A stretch of 64,000 bases of DNA. Source: JAWLDA01 sp041686855 (lineage in GTDB: Bacteria; Bacillota; Limnochordia; DTU080; RSA5). Below are positions 61,081 to 64,000 of this stretch, in pieces. The stretch is from contig JAWLDA010000002.1 in assembly GCA_041686855.1 (NCBI GenBank), forward strand, positions 310,001 through 374,000, in the 5' to 3' direction. The first letter of the stretch is position 1. Each line of letters starts with the position of its first letter. A program made the translations under genes and the position numbers. Below the pieces are notes generated by a model. That model was not told the origin of the DNA, searched no databases, and worked only from the letters and a program-made list of their open reading frames with translations.

Positions 61081-61731
61081 ATGGACACCGCAACCAGACG
61101 TCGCAAAATCCTGGAAGTACTTGCCGAGATGTACCCTGACGCTAAATGCGAGCTCAACCACGAGACACCCTTTGAACTCCTCGTCGCCACTGTCCTCTCT
61201 GCCCAGTGCACCGACGTGAGGGTGAATATGGTTACGGAACGACTCTTTCCTAAGTACAACACGCCGGAGGCCTTTGCCGCACTTACTCAAGCCGAGTTGG
61301 AGCAGGAGATCAAAGAGCTCGGACTCTTTCGCAACAAGGCGAAGAACATCATCGCGATGAGTCGTACCTTGCTCGAAGAGCACGACGGGCAGGTGCCCTC
61401 CGATCTAACGACGCTGGAATCCCTTCCCGGAGTGGGCCGCAAGACCGCCAACGTCGTTTTGAGCAATGCGTTTGACGTTCCTGCAATTGCGGTGGACACG
61501 CACGTCTTTCGCGTCGCTCGGCGCCTTGGCCTCGTTCATCGCGCCAAGACACCGCTCGACACAGAGAGACAACTGATGAAGAACATCCCGCGAAGCGATT
61601 GGTCCTCCGCCCATCACTGGTTGATCCATCACGGGCGACGGATTTGCGAGGCTCGGGCCCCCCGTTGCGATGTTTGTCCTTTGCTGCCGTACTGTCCGGA
61701 GGGCAAAAAGAGGGAGAAGGTTACTCCGTGA
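61081..61731 (+). CDS. nth: endonuclease III
   Basis: A DNA glycosylase and AP lyase that removes oxidised pyrimidines. The helix-hairpin-helix LPGVGRKTANVVL holds the catalytic Lys, and the Asp is in AVDTHVFRVA. The C-terminal 4Fe-4S cluster is intact as C-x6-C-x2-C-x5-C (CEARAPRCDVCPLLPYC). The ATG at 61081 gives 216 residues, close to the E. coli size; an ATG three codons earlier and a GTG at 61054 are also in frame. Its end overlaps the convergent protease gene by 11 bases. Confidence 0.95.
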   Translation: MDTATRRRKILEVLAEMYPDAKCELNHETPFELLVATVLSAQCTDVRVNMVTERLFPKYNTPEAFAALTQAELEQEIKELGLFRNKAKNIIAMSRTLLEEHDGQVPSDLTTLESLPGVGRKTANVVLSNAFDVPAIAVDTHVFRVARRLGLVHRAKTPLDTERQLMKNIPRSDWSSAHHWLIHHGRRICEARAPRCDVCPLLPYCPEGKKREKVTP

Positions 61732-63472
61732 CGGCGAGCGACGCTCCTTCGTACTCCTGGAGAGTTACGTTGAGACCGGTGTACGACTTTCCCTTTGACA
61801 TAGTGAGCGGGCTCTTGCCGTAATAATCCCCACTGCTCACCGCTCCGTCTCCGTCGACATCCACCCAACCAAAGAGCAGCCAGTCTCCTTCGGGGATACC
61901 GTGAAGTTGATACCGGCCCCCCTCCCCGAAGGCTTTGGCCATCGGTGTTTCCCGACGTAAAGCGTTCCCATCCACTCGCCCGACAAAGACCAAAGGCACG
62001 CCTCCGGTGACCGCACCGTATGCATCTACCCTTCCCCAACCTACTTTCGGGTCAAACTCATCCTGGGAGCGCTGGGCCGTAATCTCAAGAGTACGCATCA
62101 CGTCGGCGGGATCGGTGATCGCGCCGCGTGCCAACATTAGCGCTACGATTCCGGTCACGTGGGGGGCGGCGAAGGAAGTGCCGCTTCGGCCGCAATATCC
62201 ACCACCAGCATCGAGTCCCAAAATCTTACGGTTCGACGTTTTCGAAATCTCACACGGATCCTCCGACGAAAGTATATTCTCGCCACCGGGAGCAATCACG
62301 TTCAAGTCTTGGCCATGGCTTGAGTAGCTGGCCAACGAGCCATTAACGGTACTAGCTCCCACTGCGATGGTTGTGGGATGGTTTGCTGGCCAAATTACTG
62401 CGCCGCTATAGTTTCCAGCTGCCGCAATCACCGGGACGCCCATATCCCAAGCTCTCTCAAGTGCATTCCCAATGATTTCGGGAGCGCCAGGACATATTGT
62501 TAGATCCGTGCAAGTGTCTCCCAAGCTGAGGTTCATTACATTGGCGCCGTTTTTTAGAGCCCAGTCGATCGCGCGTGCCAGTGTCTCAACTTTGGCCGCA
62601 GGGTCCTCATTCCCGAACACCCTAATCGGCATTAGACGGACCGTGCCCCGCGCCACACCAGCGACGCCCTTTCCATTATTGGTCAATGCACCGATTATAC
62701 CGGCCACCATTGTGCCATGAAAATACGCCTTTCCGGATCCGGGATCACGGTATCCATACGGTTCGCCAACATCACTGGTGGTAAAGTCCCAACCGTCGAC
62801 CCAGAGGTCAGGATCATTTAAATCTTCGTGGTGAAAGTTGATGCCGGAGTCGATAACGGCTACGGTCACCTGGCGGTTTTGCAAATTTACACCAAGCCTG
62901 GTTGCCGCCCCCCATGCAAGGGTGGCTTGTATCTGTTCAAGTGCCCATTGTTCGTTGGCATGTAAATCATTTGGTTCTGGGTTCGACGATAATGGTGCGA
63001 CAACTCCGTTGATTTCTACACTAATTGCTTCACGGTATCCCCTAAGGCGGTCTTTTGCCTTCTTGAGATCCGTACCATTCGCTAAAACCAAGTGAAAATC
63101 TGGGACCGAGGAGCGCAAATAGCGAAAACCACTCTCTCTTGCAATCTCTCGCACGCGGGCGGCGGAGGTGCCCGAGCGGACACGTACAATGAACTCGTTG
63201 CTAGTCGTCTCAAAGTCCCCGTCCCACGCTGCCGGTCTTATGCCCGCCGACGGGCCCGACACACTCGTGATGGAGCTCGACTGTAACGAGGTCGTGACCG
63301 CCGCCGCGGCGGCCCCTCCAGAGTCAATGCGTACGATGCCCGAGACTGAGCCGAGACGACCGCTCGAGCCCATCCCGAAGCATCCGGAAAAGAAGAGCAT
63401 GACACATAGAGCGACCGCCCAATAGGCGCCACGGTGTCGAATGTAACGTGTGTAACCGAGCTGCGCCCTCAC
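61721..63472 (-). CDS. subtilisin-like protease lipoprotein
   Basis: A 583-residue subtilase of the S8 family. A signal peptide ends in the lipobox FFSGC with Cys31, so it should be anchored to the membrane. An inhibitor-like pro-region (EFIVRVRSGTSAARVREI) precedes the catalytic domain with Asp208 (VIDSGINF), His252 (FHGTMVAG), Asn354 (AAGN) and Ser433 (SGTSFAAPHVTG). The C-terminal 80 residues form a beta-rich domain with an EF-hand- or dockerin-like loop DVDGDGAVSSGDYYG. The GTG start overlaps the moaDE stop by four bases (GTGA). Confidence 0.9.
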   Translation of the reverse strand: MRAQLGYTRYIRHRGAYWAVALCVMLFFSGCFGMGSSGRLGSVSGIVRIDSGGAAAAAVTTSLQSSSITSVSGPSAGIRPAAWDGDFETTSNEFIVRVRSGTSAARVREIARESGFRYLRSSVPDFHLVLANGTDLKKAKDRLRGYREAISVEINGVVAPLSSNPEPNDLHANEQWALEQIQATLAWGAATRLGVNLQNRQVTVAVIDSGINFHHEDLNDPDLWVDGWDFTTSDVGEPYGYRDPGSGKAYFHGTMVAGIIGALTNNGKGVAGVARGTVRLMPIRVFGNEDPAAKVETLARAIDWALKNGANVMNLSLGDTCTDLTICPGAPEIIGNALERAWDMGVPVIAAAGNYSGAVIWPANHPTTIAVGASTVNGSLASYSSHGQDLNVIAPGGENILSSEDPCEISKTSNRKILGLDAGGGYCGRSGTSFAAPHVTGIVALMLARGAITDPADVMRTLEITAQRSQDEFDPKVGWGRVDAYGAVTGGVPLVFVGRVDGNALRRETPMAKAFGEGGRYQLHGIPEGDWLLFGWVDVDGDGAVSSGDYYGKSPLTMSKGKSYTGLNVTLQEYEGASLAVTE

Positions 63473-64000
63473 GCGTGGATCCCGACCCACGATTCGCCAT
63501 CGTCCCAAATCTCTTTTTTCCAAATAGGCACCCGCTCTTTTAGAGTATCGATGCCGAAGCGCGCAGCTTCAAAGGCCTCACCCCGATGAGGCGTCGCCAC
63601 GGCGACAATCACACTGGCCTCTCCGATACCGAGCTCGCCCACGCGATGGCCGAGCGCGATACGAGCCTGCGGCCACCGTTGTTTCATATCGTCTGCAACT
63701 CGCCGCATCTCCTCCGCGGCCATTGCTTCGTATGCCTCGTAGTGTAAATAAACCGTGCGTTTATCGTCGGTAAACTCCCGGACGACGCCGACAAACAGGG
63801 CGACAGCTCCGCACTCAGGCGATACGACACGGCGCTGGTACGTATCGGCGCTCAGCGGCTCTGTCGTGATCTCGATGAACGGAAGCTCTTCGCCCGCACC
63901 ATGCGTGTCGTCCTCCCCTCCGGAGACCGGGGGGATGATGGCAACCTCATCGCCCTCTTGAATCACTTCGCTCCAGGGTACATACTCGCGGTTGACCGCC
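63469..64000 (-). CDS. MoaD-MoaE fusion, molybdopterin synthase (5' end outside window)
   Basis: The visible frame starts inside the end of a MoaD-like carrier (EYVPWSEVIQEGDEVAIIPP followed by VSGG) and continues, through the linker EDDTHGAGEELPF, into a complete MoaE domain. MoaE features are GAVALFVGVVREFTDDK, the GHRVGELGIGEASVIVAV stretch, and the catalytic RVPIWKKEIW. Together they convert precursor Z to molybdopterin, MoaD supplying sulphur from its C-terminal thiocarboxylate. Here the terminal GG is internal, so cleavage after it would be needed, as known for Mycobacterium MoaX. A GTG inside the MoaD part could otherwise be taken as a MoaE start but lacks a ribosome binding site. Confidence 0.88.
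   Translation of the reverse strand, partial: AVNREYVPWSEVIQEGDEVAIIPPVSGGEDDTHGAGEELPFIEITTEPLSADTYQRRVVSPECGAVALFVGVVREFTDDKRTVYLHYEAYEAMAAEEMRRVADDMKQRWPQARIALGHRVGELGIGEASVIVAVATPHRGEAFEAARFGIDTLKERVPIWKKEIWDDGESWVGIHA

Noticed and set aside
61721..63472. Subtilisin lipoprotein as the processing enzyme for the fused MoaD-MoaE
   Set aside because: Its lipobox and signal peptide place it outside the cell, whereas molybdopterin synthase is cytoplasmic.

Overview
The window is a gene-dense stretch of roughly 55-60 % GC chromosome from a bacterium that looks like a respiring member of the Bacillota (Firmicutes). The pointers are strong GGAGG-type ribosome binding sites paired with many GTG and TTG starts, an AddAB recombination nuclease instead of RecBCD, a YhaN/YhaO-like ATPase and nuclease pair, AcuC, and fused KorA plus KorB. 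A proton-pumping complex I, a copper nitrite reductase and molybdopterin synthase suggest a facultative aerobe or denitrifier. The genus cannot be fixed from sequence reading alone. No tRNA, rRNA, CRISPR array, insertion sequence or prophage was seen.

Layout. 1-3.65 kb: unknown proteins around an MFS exporter. 3.77-5.56 kb: a leaderless subtilisin and RNase HI. 5.69-21.64 kb (minus strand): a tightly overlapping genome-maintenance operon, read as YhaO-like nuclease, YhaN-like ATPase, addB, addA, Ski2-type helicase, cca, parA. 22.2-23.7 kb: a ThiF/MoeB-rhodanese enzyme and a TusA-like protein. 23.97-30.0 kb: glutamate synthase large subunit and fumarase. 30.3-38.3 kb: an orphan sugar-binding lipoprotein-type receptor, membrane-anchored NirK, an ABC-2 exporter and a fused proline catabolic enzyme. 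38.4-43.5 kb: two small exported or membrane proteins, 2-oxoacid:ferredoxin oxidoreductase KorAB, a queuosine-precursor transporter and a zinc ribbon. 43.6-56.3 kb: a complex I operon nuoABCDEFGHIJKL-N with no nuoM. 56.4-64 kb: a frameshifted small membrane gene, a PepT-like peptidase, zinc ribbon, LysM protein, YigZ, AcuC, endonuclease III, a subtilisin lipoprotein and a MoaD-MoaE fusion that runs off the end.

How it fits together. Proline, glutamate and 2-oxoglutarate metabolism (PutA-type enzyme, GltB, KorAB, fumarase) feeds electrons to ferredoxin and NADH, and complex I passes them to the quinone pool. NirK, molybdopterin synthase and a textbook TGTGA-N6-TCACA Crp/Fnr site suggest an anaerobic nitrogen-oxide branch.

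The most unusual points are a complex I operon that lacks nuoM and has altered proton-channel residues in NuoL and NuoN, a class-II Crp/Fnr-type promoter in front of a C-rich, hairpin-ended leader or small RNA, and the MoaD-MoaE fusion.
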